Origin: Mesostigma viride
Taxonomy: Eukaryota; Streptophyta; Mesostigmatophyceae; Mesostigmatales; Mesostigmataceae
Length of the DNA: 50,000 bases
Assembly (NCBI GenBank): GCA_009746045.1
Contig: RPFO01000380.1
Coordinates: forward strand, 344,847 to 394,846
Direction of reading: 5' to 3'
Position 1 is the stretch's first letter. The number at the start of each line of letters is the position of its first letter. The notes beneath the pieces are model-generated. The model made no database searches. It was given only the letters and a program-made list of their open reading frames with translations, and was not told the origin of the DNA. This document shows positions 1 to 36,849 of the stretch, piece after piece. The position numbers were made by a program, and so were the translations under genes.

Positions 1-521
1 GTGTGAGGTGCCAATGGGCTAAAGCAATTGGCCGAAATTCTGACCAGTGAACTCTCTCCTCTGGTGGGTGGCTTCTGGGCATGCCCCCCAGTTTCGCTGG
101 GTATCGCAAAGAGAGGCTCGTCGCTCGGCGGAATATGCACACAAGACAATGCTGTAGTAGCAGGATGTCGTGAGATGGCTCCCTGCATGCATGGGCACAA
201 TCAAACAAACTGAAGCAAAAACAACGAGCACCAGAGAGCTAGTGGGGGGTTGCAAACTGGGTAGGCAGCAGCGCACGTAGAAAAAGCCCACACCGCCTTT
301 GCGTGAAGAACTTGCAAAGCCAACTGGCCCATCCACCACCACCATCCCATGTCATGTACAAGGCTTGAGTACATGACTTGACAGCTCTCCACAGCATCTT
401 ACTAGAGGGACAAGTTTAGTCCAGCAACGATGTAATTGACCGAGTCAAGCAGGCTGAAATAGTAAAGAATGACAAAACTAACAAAAAAAAGCCCCAATAC
501 TTTTCAGCACAAAACACACAC
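1..521. other. Left-edge non-coding stretch (intron of the cyclase gene)
   Basis: This lies 3' of the last recognised cyclase exon. I looked on the minus strand for the expected C-terminal part of the cyclase domain and found no convincing exon. The open frames here are short, overlap each other and have no domain. It is most likely intron, with the remaining exons beyond position 1. Confidence 0.4.
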
Positions 522-25076
<24,555 letters not shown>

Positions 25077-25950
25077 TTTCCCTTACCCGCGCCGAGGACA
25101 GACGTATAACATAATCATCGTATACAGCTGTCGGCCACCATGATCGTTGGGGGGGTGCTGGTACGCGAAAGGCATGAGCTCACGTACTCCCGACGTCCCC
25201 TGACGTTGTCTGCTGATGATGAATTTCATATTGCAAACGTGATTAGTTATAAGTGTAATTAATATCGACTAGAGTTACGTTATGATACGGCGCATAAGTA
25301 GCTAAATAGTTGGCAGCTAATTAGCTGATCAAGCACATGTAGTCGTTGGGTCTGCATGTTGAATCAATATAATATTCGTCCTAGCTGAAACATATATGAG
25401 ATCCTAGAGGGATGTAATACGTAGTTCTGCACTAGGTAGTAGATTCTGCGCACGGCCAAGCTACTATCCGCGGCCGCGGTGTAGTACTAATACGTATACG
25501 CTTGGGGTCATAAAAAAGCCAGCTTCGCCTATGAATATTGCAAGAGTACATGCACTGGCAACGGCTCTGACAGGGATTTACAGAATAAGTAGTGTATAAA
25601 CATGGCATCTATGCCATGGTTTATCAACGTCTTAATGCACGCGAATTCGTGTACTGCGATGCTTTCTCCATTGCGCGAGTCTTCATTGCGCATGCAAACC
25701 TCTTGCGCTAGGCACCTTCGCCATTTTTTTTATGTGATAGCGGGCAGCTGCCCTGCGTTTGGCTTACACGACTGACCATAATTAATTTTCGGGGAAATGG
25801 GTATATTTTTATTAGCCAATTATGGACCAAAGGGCAAAGAGGTGAGAGGGGATACTGACCATAATTAATTAATTATACACAGATCTCCTACTCACAGATC
25901 TCTAATGATTTATCTAGTACCAAAATCCGAATGGCTTGCATCACTCCCCG
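25077..25950 (-). promoter_or_regulatory. Upstream region of the cyclase gene
   Basis: About 870 bases between the cyclase ATG and the first transposon. The sequence is AT-rich with scattered TAATTAATTA runs. It must contain the promoter, but no convincing TATA box or start element could be chosen. Confidence 0.35.
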
Positions 25951-25952
25951 GA

Positions 25953-26165
25953 AAGGAGAACTTTTGCGGTTGGACTGTGGGTGTCAGCTGGCGATGCCTT
26001 AGGATCAGGAGACGTCCGTCCTAAAGTCAGCAAAAGTGGGTGCGAGAGGTCCCCAGTTCGATTCCGGCCTGGATTCATTTGCAGATCGCGTTTCAGCGGA
26101 CCGGCACTGAACGCAAATGGTTTTCACCTTTGCGGCTTGTTTGCGGCGTGCCAAATCAGAAAATC
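25953..26165 (+). mobile_element. tRNA-derived SINE, copy 1
   Basis: Starts GGAGAACTTTTGCGG and carries a B-box (CAGTTCGATTCC) about 110 bases in. It ends with a near-hairpin around GGTTTTCACCTTTGCGG. It matches the SINE at 39483-39685. No clear target duplication was found and the 3' end is uncertain. Confidence 0.7.
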
Positions 26166-26376
26166 AGAATATGCAATCTCGACTGACCATCAGGCTCGTC
26201 GTCTCCGTCCGACTGGATCTCCGTGTCCCTTGATGTTGATCCACTTGGCCTCAACCAATTGGACTGGTGGTGCACATCTTGTTGCCCCAGTGACACCGGG
26301 TTTATGTAAAGAGCATCGGATGCTATCGGAACGCGATGACAAAATTAAAAAAAAATTAAATTAAATTATAACATGC

Positions 26377-26388
26377 CTCCGTGGGGAG
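26377..26388 (-). other. LINE 3' stem-loop (CTCC-CCAC-GGAG)
   Basis: On the minus strand a short stem-loop lies just before the AAATT-repeat tail. The same structure precedes the tails at 38592, 43616, 45803, 48369 and 48699 and is probably the RT recognition signal (inference). Confidence 0.55.
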
Positions 26389-26486
26389 ATCATGTAGCAC
26401 ATATTCCATGATGGATGGGGTGGAGGAAGCCGCGTGATCGAACTATCCTAACTCTAAGCTATCTAGTCTAGAAAATCCTAACTACA

Positions 26487-27465
26487 CTACTCATCATCAA
26501 AACGCCGCCCAGTCCGCTTGGGGGGAGGGGGCTTGCCCACAGGGTCGGGAGTGTGAGCCTTGACAATCTTCTTCCACCGCGTCTTGTCCTGCATGGAAGT
26601 CCAAAGACGGGAGAGAGAGTGGATGCGGTGCTCAAACTGGGTTGGGACCACTAGGTCGTCCAGCAACATCTGGATGTAGTGCGTGACAGGTTTGCCTACC
26701 CTTTTGGGAATGCCCTCGGGGCCAGGCCAGGTCAGAATGTGTCGCCCTGGCTGGCCAAGCCGCTGGGGGCCGGCCAGACAATTGAAGGGCGGTGTCGACC
26801 TGGCTGGTGCGAGCAAGGTGTCCTACAAATGCTGTCCCACGCTGCCTAATCTCGTCCGAAGTACGAGGCATGCCATGATACAAAGACGTCTCGGCTGATG
26901 ACGGACCGGCTCGGAAAACCCTACGGATGATGGACCTCATGTCGGAGCATCCTGTAAACCGTGCCGTCTAGCCTAGCTGCCAGTTTGGGTGGGATGGTCC
27001 ACGCCTCGGCGCCATACGTGAGCACCGTGAAGACGAGGACCTTGAAGAGCATGCGCTTGCGGTGCTCGCCCCGCCGGGCCCTTCGAGCGCCAGTACTGGT
27101 AGGTTTTGAGCGAACGGAGCTTGGCCCAGGCAAGGCCGATGCGGGTGTCCACATCGTCGGCAGTGTCAGGAAGCCAGCTCCCCAACAGCTTGAAGCGGTC
27201 GCGGAACGGGACCTCCGCCCCGTCGAGCAGGCGCGGCAGCGGTGGTGTATTGGAGGCCCCAATCACCATCGCCTCAGTTTTGACACTAATCTCCAACCCC
27301 ACCGCCCGCGCCTCCATGCCCAGACAGTCCAGTCAGGTCTGAATGTGCCCGGGGCTCTCGATGAGGGTGGTGTCATCCGCATAAATCAGGTCGGCAAGGC
27401 GGTAACCAGGTCTAACCCCGCCGTGCTCTTTCACGTTAAGGATATCCAAGCCTGGCTCGAACCCT
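26487..27465 (-). pseudogene. LINE ORF, RT palm end and C-terminus
   Basis: Minus-strand frame with the active-site IYADDTTLI at about 27370-27385, then LLGSWLPDTADDVDTRIG and VLTYGAEAWTIPPKLAARL, typical of the thumb region of LINE RTs. It is interrupted by a TGA at 27333-27335, probably from a Trp codon, and by a frame change near 27080. The C-terminus reads RIHSLSRLWTSMQDKTRW and ends in a basic tail. It is not functional as it stands. Confidence 0.85.
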
Positions 27466-29356
27466 AGAACCCTTAAATGGTGTCAACTGGAACCACCAGA
27501 ACGGACTGAGTATGGGTATCTTAGTAAGTATGAGAGTATCTAGCCAAATAACATTTTCTGGCCCACCCTTGGAACCAAGGATGCTTTTATATCAAATAAC
27601 TTTGGGGTCATGTCATTGGTCACATATCTATGCCCCACAGCTGCTATAAATAGCACCCCCCCCAAGGGGGTACGGTGCAGATGGGGTTCAAGAGATATAT
27701 AATGCAATATGGACCATTTCTCAAAATCTGATGACCCTGGCCCTTTGAGGGGAGTTAAAGATAATCACAGGCATGCCATAGATGCATTCACAACATGACA
27801 TGCCATAGAACTGCACAGGCTAGCTAGCATACAGCCCAAAATAGCTCAGACCGTTATAACGGGTGCAGTTATTTTGGGGTGTTTTGCTAGCACTACCGTA
27901 TGGGCATTCAATTCCAACGTGGTACAAAATATCATAGATGGCCACACATGGATTCCCAAACACATTTCCAGCTTAAAAATCACAACAGCATGCTATACAA
28001 CAAGTATAAAGCTTGTGCCAAGGCCCAAAACCAAGCGTAGAAGGGGTTCACAAGGAGCTACATTATCAATGCATCCAACACACTATAAAGCAATTCCAAT
28101 GATTGGCAATGATAGAAAAAACAAAAGAACTAACCTGGTTATGCTTCCATGCAAGCAGGCCCCGGCCATTCATGTTTCTTGCATGCACTATGGACGCACA
28201 AGCAGAAGGATAACTTGGGCCAGCAAACCAAGAAGCAATGCCTAGAGCTGGCCAGAAAACCACTTGTCTCGCTATGTCTGTGCAGGGAAAAGCATCCCGT
28301 TATCAAGCCCACCATGTTTTGAGACAATAACAAACGCTACTTCACTGGTTTCGTTGAAGCCTCAGCTAATAGCAATCAAATCTGGTCCAAAATCTGCGTG
28401 ACATAGTGGTATTCCCCAACCATCACAAGCGAACGCGTACAAGCACTAAAGCAACAAAACGACAAGCAAAAACCATCGATTACATGTCTAAAACTAGTTT
28501 ATAAACGAAAGGACGACTTGGTACTGTAATGTATAAACGCTAACATGTTAATACGTACCAGGTCGAAACTGCAGATTACCTGCTGTGCGGGAGCCATCAC
28601 TCCCACCTCACGGACACAGCCTCGAACCTTTCCTGGCCGTCATCGCTAATAAAACATGTCAAGAATAACGTAACAAGTTTATCCACGCGCAAATATATGG
28701 ACGTTTGCTTCCGAACAACAGGTAGCATACGCACTGTCACCGCCTGGCCGCTGACAGGATCTGCTGCACCGATTAGAACCTAGAGACATACTTGCGCACA
28801 TCCAGACGCTTCACGGCCAGAGATATAACCTTTCTAACAATCAAGGATAATGACTACAAATTTTGAGTTCGAAATTCCAAGCCATGCTCTCGTACCAGTC
28901 ATTTGCCTGCACCGCCATAGCCGCGGACGTCAATTATTTCCAATCACGTCGGTCCCGTTTGACCATGGTACCCCCCCAACTTTGATTGAGTATATCTCCC
29001 TGGCCAGTTGTCCAAAGTACGGTCTGAATAGTGCCAGGCATAGAGTACGTCTAGATCTATCGATCCCCCCAGGTTTGACCGTTAAATTATTTTTGGCGCG
29101 GCGCCTGGTTCTGCCACAAACTCAGTCCGTTAGAGTGGTAGGACTTCAACTGGAGCCACGAAAACGGACTCAGGCCCGGTCTATACGGGATTTAACTTCG
29201 CGGAGTTAAAAGTGGCGGGAAACAATGGACGGTGAGATTGAGGGCCGGTTTTCATCCAACGGTGAAAAATAACTTGCGGTTTTAACTCACCGGAGATAAA
29301 AAATAACTCCAGACGGGCTTGGCCACGGACCCCTGTTATTTTTTTTTCCGAGTTAA

Positions 29357-31760
29357 CACTCCGTCTGTGAACTTATAACGGGTGTGGCCCGTAATTTTTC
29401 GTAGAATGCAGAATCGCGCCAAATGCGGGCGCCGGAGCGTCGCGCCGAATCTGGAAAAACGGTTCGATGGGATCCGAGATCCAATGCTGGGCTATTTGAA
29501 TATATTTTAAATATTTTTTTTGGATAACAAATATTGGTGAATTGCACGTTGCCATCTGAGGGGGTTTGGCTACAAACGTTAACAAAAAAGGGGTGATGAG
29601 ATGGTTCTAAATTGGGGTATGATGATAAAGTTGAGGGCACCAAAAACCTCCTAAACCCAAAAGTACACTACATAATGGACGCTTGGTGAGAAATTCAGCA
29701 TCAATCATGCACAAGCTTCCAAATATCTAGGCACTCAAACCATTACGGGTGACACCCGTAATAAGAACTAGAATGCTCCATTCTAGCCTTTGGGTGTGCC
29801 ATTCATGTGGCATGGCCATCTGTGGTACCATGGCACATCCTCTCATTAGAGGATGATATGGTGATGAAATGGGCACATAGGACATGCTTTTGCACAAGAA
29901 ATATTTTACTAAAGCTATCAAATGTAGGGCACAATGAGGGTTCAACCCATAGGTGCACCATGCTATGGGTCAAATGCGCCGTGCATGTGGCATGGCCGTC
30001 TAGTATGGTGTCATGGCACATCCTCTCTATTTTGAAATGATATGGTGTTGAAATGGACACATAGGATGATGCTATTTTACAAGAAATATGATTACTGAAG
30101 CTATCAAATATAGGGCACTTGTTATGAGGGGCCAGCTCATAGCATGCACCATGCTATATAAACAAATGCATAGATAATAACCCACCGCTCGTCGTCCAGC
30201 ACAACTGTCAATGCATAAGACGGCAACACATGTAAATCCACGACGTGGTGCAAGTCCACATTCTGAAAATGTTGAAAAGAAAGGCATCGCCATATCATCA
30301 TCCTAATCATCGTATGTGCCTGTCTGGCAGGCAAACGCATACGACGCAACAATATAGCCTGAGAAACTCATGGCCACGTGCATACCATGAATGTCCGGGA
30401 ACATCGATTAACCGCAAGTATCTTTCGGGCCTTGCGAGGTTTGCCCGCGATACGGTTAGCATGGCAAGGCACGGCATGCTCCCCAAGGGACCGCACACAC
30501 ACATGCACGGCTGGGGCTGTCGCAAAGCACTGCAGGCAGTAATAGCCTGCCATGGGTATTGCATGTTACTACGAGGAATCCACAGCCTCTATATACAAAC
30601 ACGCAAGCGGTTCATGCATTATAATGACAGTTGTGAACTTCCAAGCGCTTAACTTCGCAAACCATGCCCAAATACCTATTCAATTATCAGAGTTTATGAC
30701 AAGGTGTTGCTGTTAAGGTAGCACATGAATAGCTAGCATCAGGCAAGATATGTATACAAGCATGAATGGACACCCATACCCAGTTCTCTAAACCTCTACC
30801 TCGCTTTGGGGGACCGTCTTGCAAGGCTTGCTTGTGACATGGGCAACGTAGCAGCCGGAACTGTCATGCATCTTAGAGAAAGCACCCACGTTTACGCAAC
30901 GGGGCGCAGCCGCGCGCAGAGCTTAGCATTATGCAGTAACCTGCCTTGAAGTCACACCGGCCATGTGCCGTGATCACATGTGATAAAAACTGGCAGATTT
31001 ACAAACCAAAAGTTGCCATAAACCTTCTCCCAGCCGGATGCAGGTAATCTTCACACGCCTCGACACCCGGAATCATGAAGCGCGCACTAGCTACTGAAGG
31101 TCCCGTCCTCCACGGGCCACCTTTTCTTGAGCATGAAGTACATAACCTCAGCGACACTGCCTGGCCGGGCGAGGTCTTCTCCCACTACGTAAGGTTCGCT
31201 ACCCATCGCCTCGAGTGAAATCTGAATTCCTTGCTGCTCCTTGCTCCTTCGACCAAGCAGGACCCTACGTGATAAAGTTGTCTTGATCAATCAATCGCCC
31301 AACACGGCCGCCAAAAATCCTGATTTAAAGCCGAGGCTCACAGCCCAACCATCAAGGACTGCGGACAGTTCATCGCCAGTGCCAAGATTAGGAGCACCCG
31401 AGGATACCTCGGCATACGACATCGCGACCGAAGCAGTCGTGACGAAAAGACAGTCTCCTTCTGCAGCCGACGTTGCTAGCATTTGCCTGCATCTGCACCG
31501 TTGTTGGCATTCGGCGGTCCGATTGCAAGCCCAAGAAAGTCCAAAAAAGCACCTTTTTCCATGGGGTGGCCACGGAGCATCTGACATGGGGTGGCCGTGA
31601 AAATTAGATATTCTTTTAGGCCTTGAAGTCAGCTTTCATCCTATCCAATAAAAAGCGCATTCTGACAATTAGTTCAATAGTAACCACCAATAGAGTAACC
31701 ATGCCTCCATTACGGGCCACGCCCGTAATACGGGCCACGCCCGTAATTACAGACGGAGTG
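29357..31760. mobile_element. TTAA element T, 2.4 kb, inside H
   Basis: Twelve-base inverted ends CACTCCGTCTGT / ACAGACGGAGTG are each flanked by TTAA (29353-29356 and 31761-31764). Both ends carry subterminal ACGGGYGTGGCCCGT dyads. No transposase was recognised; minus-strand frames at 31087-31587 and a plus frame at 30245-30652 have no known domain. Confidence 0.65.
29797..30120. repeat. 182-bp tandem repeat, two copies
   Basis: Two diverged copies start at about 29797 and 29979. Each contains CATGTGGCATGGCC and ends with an AGCTATCAAAT...AGGGCAC stretch. Confidence 0.75.
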
Positions 31761-32076
31761 TTAAAAGTTAAAAAGGAATAATTGGCGGGAAAACCCTGGT
31801 GGTCGGGCTGCTACTACCGACGTGAAGGCTGGTTGCCATAGCTGTGTGTGCCATTGCAGTTGGTAATTCCGACCATTTCAGTTGCGTATTTAAAGCACGA
31901 AAACACTCGGCCATTATCTCTCGCCAGTCATACCACCTTATGCGCAAGCCCGACGAGGACAGGATTGACAGGGAGGACTGGAATGATTTGCAGGATTTGA
32001 AGATGATGCGAAGGCGTACAGGATAAAGACGTCTCTCAAGGCGTGGTGCACGTTTCCAAGCCCTACGTAAGTCGGT

Positions 32077-32649
32077 TTGGCTTGCCGCGAGCTGCTAATG
32101 AGAAGCGCACTCGCAACCACGGATGATTCGGGCGAACTGTCGCGTTTGGCCGATGGTTTCAACCAGGCGACCAGGGGAGTTGTTGATGGTTGTGTTGGTG
32201 CGCTCGATGGTATCGCAATCAAGATTAAAAAAAAAAAAAACTTCAAGTCGGAGGTAGCGAACCCCAGGCAGTACTACAATCGTAAGGGGTTTTATGCGCT
32301 TGTCATGCAAGCTGTGTGCGATTCGAAATGTCGTTTTCTGTATGGCTCCAACAAATGTTGCGGCAGTACCCATGACAGTGTCGCATTTCGTGTCAGATCT
32401 TTGCACACGGAATTGGCACGTGTTGGCCTGCCAGAAGGATTCTATATAGTGGCAGATGAGGCATACACCATCAAGCCTTGGCTTGTGACTCCCTACCCAG
32501 GAAGGGGTCTCAACGTCCAAGAGGACGCATGTAACTATTACATCTCTTTGTACAGGCAGGTCATAGAGCGTGCATTTGGGATTCTTATTCACCGCTTTGG
32601 CATCCTTCACCGTGCATTGACATGTGACCTACGACATGCAACATGCTAG
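32077..32649 (+). pseudogene. PIF/Harbinger DDE transposase (DDE_Tnp_4 type), partial
   Basis: The enzyme would cut and join H-type elements. It has the family's DDE triad: GALDGIAI (Asp codon at 32206), IVADEAY (Asp at 32455) and VIERAFGIL (Glu at 32566). It also has QYYNRKGFYALVMQAVCD and THDSVAF. The frame opens after a stop at 32068 and the first ATG is 32098, so the N-terminus is missing or in an upstream exon. A run of 14 A at about 32227-32240 encodes a Lys stretch. The C-terminus ends where the minisatellite begins. Probably inactive. Confidence 0.85.
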
Positions 32650-33403
32650 CCAGTTTTTTTTACCCACCTTGGTGTATAATGCTTGAGTGTGCCACGTGTG
32701 GCATGGTGTTTGGTTGCCAGTTTTTTTTACCCACCTTGGTGTATAATAATGCTTGAGTGTGCCACGTGTGGCATGGTGTTTGGTTGCCAGTTTCTTTTAC
32801 CCACCTTGGTGTATGCTTGAGTGTGCCACGTGTGGCATGGTGTTTGGTTGCCAGTTTTTTTTACCCACCTTGGTGTATAATAATGCTTGAGTGTGCCACG
32901 TGTGGCATGGTGTTTGGTTGCCAGTTTCTTTTACCCACCTTGGTGTATGCTTGAGTGTGCCACGTGTGGCATGGTGTTTGGTTGCCAGTTTTTTTTACAC
33001 ACCTTGGTGTATAATGCTTGAGTGTGCCACGTGTGGCATGGTGTTTGGTTGCCAGTTTTTTTTACCCACCTCGGTGTATAATAATGCTTGAGTGTGCCAC
33101 GTGTGGCATGGTGTTTGGTTGCCAGTTTTTTTTACCCACCTTGGTGTATAATGCTTGAGTGTGCCACGTGTGGCATGGTGTTTGGTTGCCAGTTTTTTTT
33201 ACCCACCTTGGTGTATAATGCTTGAGTGTGCCACGTGTGGCATGGTGTTTGGTTGCCAGTTTTTTTTACCTACCTTGGTGTATGCTTGAGTGTGCCACGT
33301 GTGGCATGGTGTTTGGTTGCCAGTTTTTTTTACCCACCTTGGTGTATGCTTGAGTGTGCCACGTGTGGCATGGTGTTTGGTTGCCATTTTTTTTTACCCA
33401 CAA
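32649..33403. repeat. Minisatellite of 64/67/70 bp, 11 copies
   Basis: Eleven units contain GCCACGTGTGGC, a perfect dyad with a CACGTG core, and a poly-T stretch. Successive spacings are 70, 64, 70, 64, 67, 70, 67, 67, 64 and 64 bp. The difference is zero, one or two TAA triplets after GTGTA. It abuts the end of the transposase frame. Confidence 0.95.
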
Positions 33404-33501
33404 GCGGTGAGGATGAGAATGTTGCCTAATCCCGCTATTGTAATGTCAAAAAGGATGCATGTGCAATGGTAGTTGATGACCATCACTGTTGTCAAACTTA
33501 A

Positions 33502-34719
33502 CCCCTAAATGGGCAGAAATACTGCCAATGCATCGGCCGTAACTTCACAACTTTGCAAACCAGATGCCATCCAACCTACCCATATCCAATGGCTGTCCTT
33601 GGGGGCCAAGCATGTCCATGAGTTGCTCTTCGGGTTGATACATCACAACCTTACATATATGCAGGGTAGGCCATGTATAACTACCGTCAAAGTCAGGGCG
33701 GTCAAGACGCGCGTTTTCAGTTTTGGTAGAATGTGCATTTTGAATCATGTTATAAGAGCTAGGCACCTACCACTTCAGGGATGATAAACAATTAGTAGCT
33801 GAGCAGTTTGAGCCATTGGGGTCATCACTTGGTTGGGTATACCAGCAGCTACACCCAGTACAGCCCATAGGGGTACCGTTGGTAAAAAGCAACCAAGGGG
33901 GTAGGGCTTGGCATACTACCTACTAATAAGGCCACCAACCATGCCATACAATACATTTCCCTTCCACAATGATGGGGAAACATAACTGCATCATCACACT
34001 GCCCTTGCATGGCACCTATGTGCAGCTGCCACCTTGTCCATGCACGTAGGTAACGTGGTACGGACACCCTACGCAAGGCATGCATTCTAGGAGGCAGCCA
34101 CCAACAAACTAGTGATGTTAAGCCTATTTCAGCTTGCCCTAGCAAGGATAAACTAGGCCTAAGCTGCTATAGCTTGCCAGGTGATGGCCTGCAGCACACC
34201 TGGTGGCACATGCTCACTGACAATGGGAAGCTTCTACTCACCGGTTACATGCTTGATGATGCCACAGAGACCAGCCAACTGCCTCTCACTCATGCAATAT
34301 GTGTGTGGGAAATGTATAACAAACATATATGGAGGTATTCAAACCCATACAGCCTCTAAAACTTATCACCATCACACTATGGCAGGTCAACTGACTGAGG
34401 GAGGCATCTATGAATGGTGTTTTAGGAAGGGGCCAGGCCATGGTCTAGAAAGAACATGAATAATGCAAAAAGAATGTGCTACACAAGCTAGAGCGTATAC
34501 CTAAACGTCATACGTCGACAAGGAAACGATAACTCAGCTTTACCTGGCATGGCTGGCATTACCTTAGCCCAGGCGGTGGCCGCATAATGGCGCATTGCGG
34601 CACACCAAAGTTGTGCAGCATGGTCGCTAGATTCGGCGATCTCTGGCCACCCTTGCAAGTTTACGACTACAAATCATCATAAAAAGTAAAAAGAAACCGA
34701 TATATCCTTTAAAATACGC
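33502..34719 (+). mobile_element. TTAA element Q copy 1, 3' truncated
   Basis: It starts CCCCTAAATGGGCAG after TTAA (33498-33501) inside H. It aligns with Q copy 2 up to about 34719 and then diverges, so the right end is lost. It gives the empty state for three insertions found in copy 2: hAT at 34022-34029, SINE at 34325-34336 and PB-A copy 3 at TTAA 34709-34712. Confidence 0.75.
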
Positions 34720-35114
34720 TGCTCGGATGCTTTCGTCAATTAGGACATGCCCGAAACGCGCTTTTTCTCTCATCGTCCACTTCGGCGTTTTCCCATGGGC
34801 GACTCCGCATGGCACGCAATGATTTCGCGCTTCGGGTGGCAGCAATGGTCCTTCTCCTTCGGCATTGTCCGCCATGGCTGGCGACCGCGGGTCATCTTCC
34901 CCTTCCCCGCCGTCAGTGTTTTGGGTTTAATTGCCTGTAATTGCCTGATTGCCCGGGCACGGAGCTGGCGCCACGTCATCGACTTGGCGGGAACCACTCT
35001 ACTTGCGGTCCAGACAGTTGAGTTTCGTATAGACTGAAATTTTTACCTCCGGACCCAATTTTCAGCTAAAAATGACCGGTTCGGTTTTAACTTAAAATCC
35101 GTATAGACCGGGCC
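34720..35114. other. Right end of element H
   Basis: About 400 bases between truncated Q copy 1 and the terminal repeat of H. A minus-strand frame (34875-34627) overlaps this and Q. It contains WTMREKARFGHVLIDESIRA but cannot be assigned. Confidence 0.4.
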
Positions 35115-35128
35115 TCAGTACCATTTAA

Positions 35129-36849
35129 CCCTTAAATGGTACTGAGTCCGTTTTCGTGGCTCCAGTTGAAGTCCTACCACTCTAACGGACTGAGTTTGTG
35201 GCAGAACCAGGCGCCGCGCCAAAAATAATTTAACGGTCAAACCTGGGGGGATCGATAGATCTAGACGTACTCTATGCCTAGCACTATTCAGACCGTACTT
35301 TGGACAACTGGCCAGGGAGATATACTCAATCAAAGTTGGGGGGGTACCATGGTCAAACGGGACCGACGTGAGTGAAAATAATTGACGTCCGCGGCTATGG
35401 CGGTGCAGGCAAATGACTGGTACGAGAGCATGGCTTGGAATTTCGAACTCAAAATTTGTAGTCATTATCCTTGATTGTTAGAAAGGTTATATCTCTGGCC
35501 GTGAAGCGTCTGGATGTGCGCAAGTATGTCTCTAGGTTCTAATCGGTGCAGCAGATCCTGTCAGCGGCCAGGCGGTGACAGTGCGTATGCTACCTGTTGT
35601 TCGGAAGCAAACGTCCATATATTTGCGCGTGGATAAACTTGTTACGTTATTCTTGACATGTTTTATTAGCGATGACGGCCAGGAAAGGTTCGAGGCTGTG
35701 TCCGTGAGGTGGGAGTGATGGCTCCCGCACAGCAGGTAATCTGCAGTTTCGACCTGCATGGTACGTATTAACATGTTAGCGTTTATACATTACAGTACCA
35801 AGTCGTCCTATCGTTTATAAACTAGTTGTAGACATGTAATCGATGGTTTTTGCTTGTCGTTTTGTTGCTTTAGTGCTTGTACGCGTTCGCTTGTGATGGT
35901 TGGGGAATACCACTATGTCACGCAGATTTTGGACCAGATTTGATTGCTATTAGCTGAGGCTTCAACGAAACCAGTGAAGTAGCGTTTGTTATTGTCTCAA
36001 AACATGGTGGGCTTGATAAGGGGATGCTTTTCCCTGCACAGACATAGCGAGACAAGTGGTTTTCTGGCCAGCTCTAGGCATTGCTTCTTGGTTTGCTGGC
36101 CCAAGTTATCCTTCTGCTTGTGCGTCCATAGTGCATGCAAGAAACATGAATGGCCGGGGCCTGCTTGCATGGAAGCATAGCCAGGTTAGTTCTTTTGTTT
36201 TTTCTATCATTGCCAATCATTGGAATTGCTTTATAGAGTGTTGGATGCATTGATAATGTAGCTCCTTGTGAACCCCTTCTACGCTTGGTTTTGGGCCTTG
36301 GCACAAGCTTTATACTTGTTGTATAGCATGCTGTTGTGATTTTTAAGCTGGAAATGTGTTTGGGAATCCATGTGTGGCCATCTATGATGTTTTGTACCAC
36401 GTTGGAATTGAATGCCCATACGGTAGTGCTAGCAAAACACCCCAAAATAACTGCACCCGTTATAACGGTCTGAGCTATTTTGGGCTGTATGCTAGCTAGC
36501 CTGTGCAGTTCTATGGCATGTCATGTTGTGAATGCATCTATGGCATGCCTGTGATTATCTTTAACTCCCCTCAAAGGGCCAGGGTCATCAGATTTTGAGA
36601 AATGGTCCATATTGCATTATATATCTCTTGAACCCCATCTGCACCGTACCCCCTTGGGGGGGGTGCTATTTATAGCAGCTGTGGGGCATAGATATGTGAC
36701 CAATGACATGACCCCAAAGTTATTTGATATAAAAGCATCCTTGGTTCCAAGGGTGGGCCAGAAAATGTTATTTGGCTAGATACTCTCATACTTACTAAGA
36801 TACCCATACTCAGTCCGTTCTGGTGGTTCCAGTTGACACCATTTAAGGG
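35129..36849 (-). mobile_element. TTAA element PB-A copy 2, inserted in copy 1
   Basis: A complete 1,721-bp copy in opposite orientation to copy 1, with TTAA on both sides (35125-35128 and 36850-36853). It landed in the TTAA within the CCATTTAAGGG terminus of copy 1. Nearly identical to copy 1 over its length. No transposase was found. Confidence 0.85.

Larger units (their letters stand above)
29173..35114 (+). mobile_element. PIF/Harbinger element H, 5.9 kb
   Basis: Terminal inverted repeats GGCCCGGTCTATACGG and its complement sit at the two ends, flanked by TCA on both sides. A 3-bp duplication fits the Harbinger superfamily and agrees with the transposase inside. It is inserted near the right end of PB-A copy 1. 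Within it lie TTAA element T, the transposase ORF, an 11-copy minisatellite and a truncated Q element. Confidence 0.78.

Noticed and set aside
25936-26364. 142-codon protein-coding gene
   Set aside because: The frame lies over a SINE, including its B-box and 3' hairpin.
27874-28245. Conserved 123-codon gene, also at 36074-36445
   Set aside because: Conservation is explained by two recent copies of one transposon. No domain was recognised and the diverged third copy does not keep the frame.
32649-33403. CRISPR-like array
   Set aside because: Units are contiguous tandem copies with no variable spacers, in a eukaryotic transposon.
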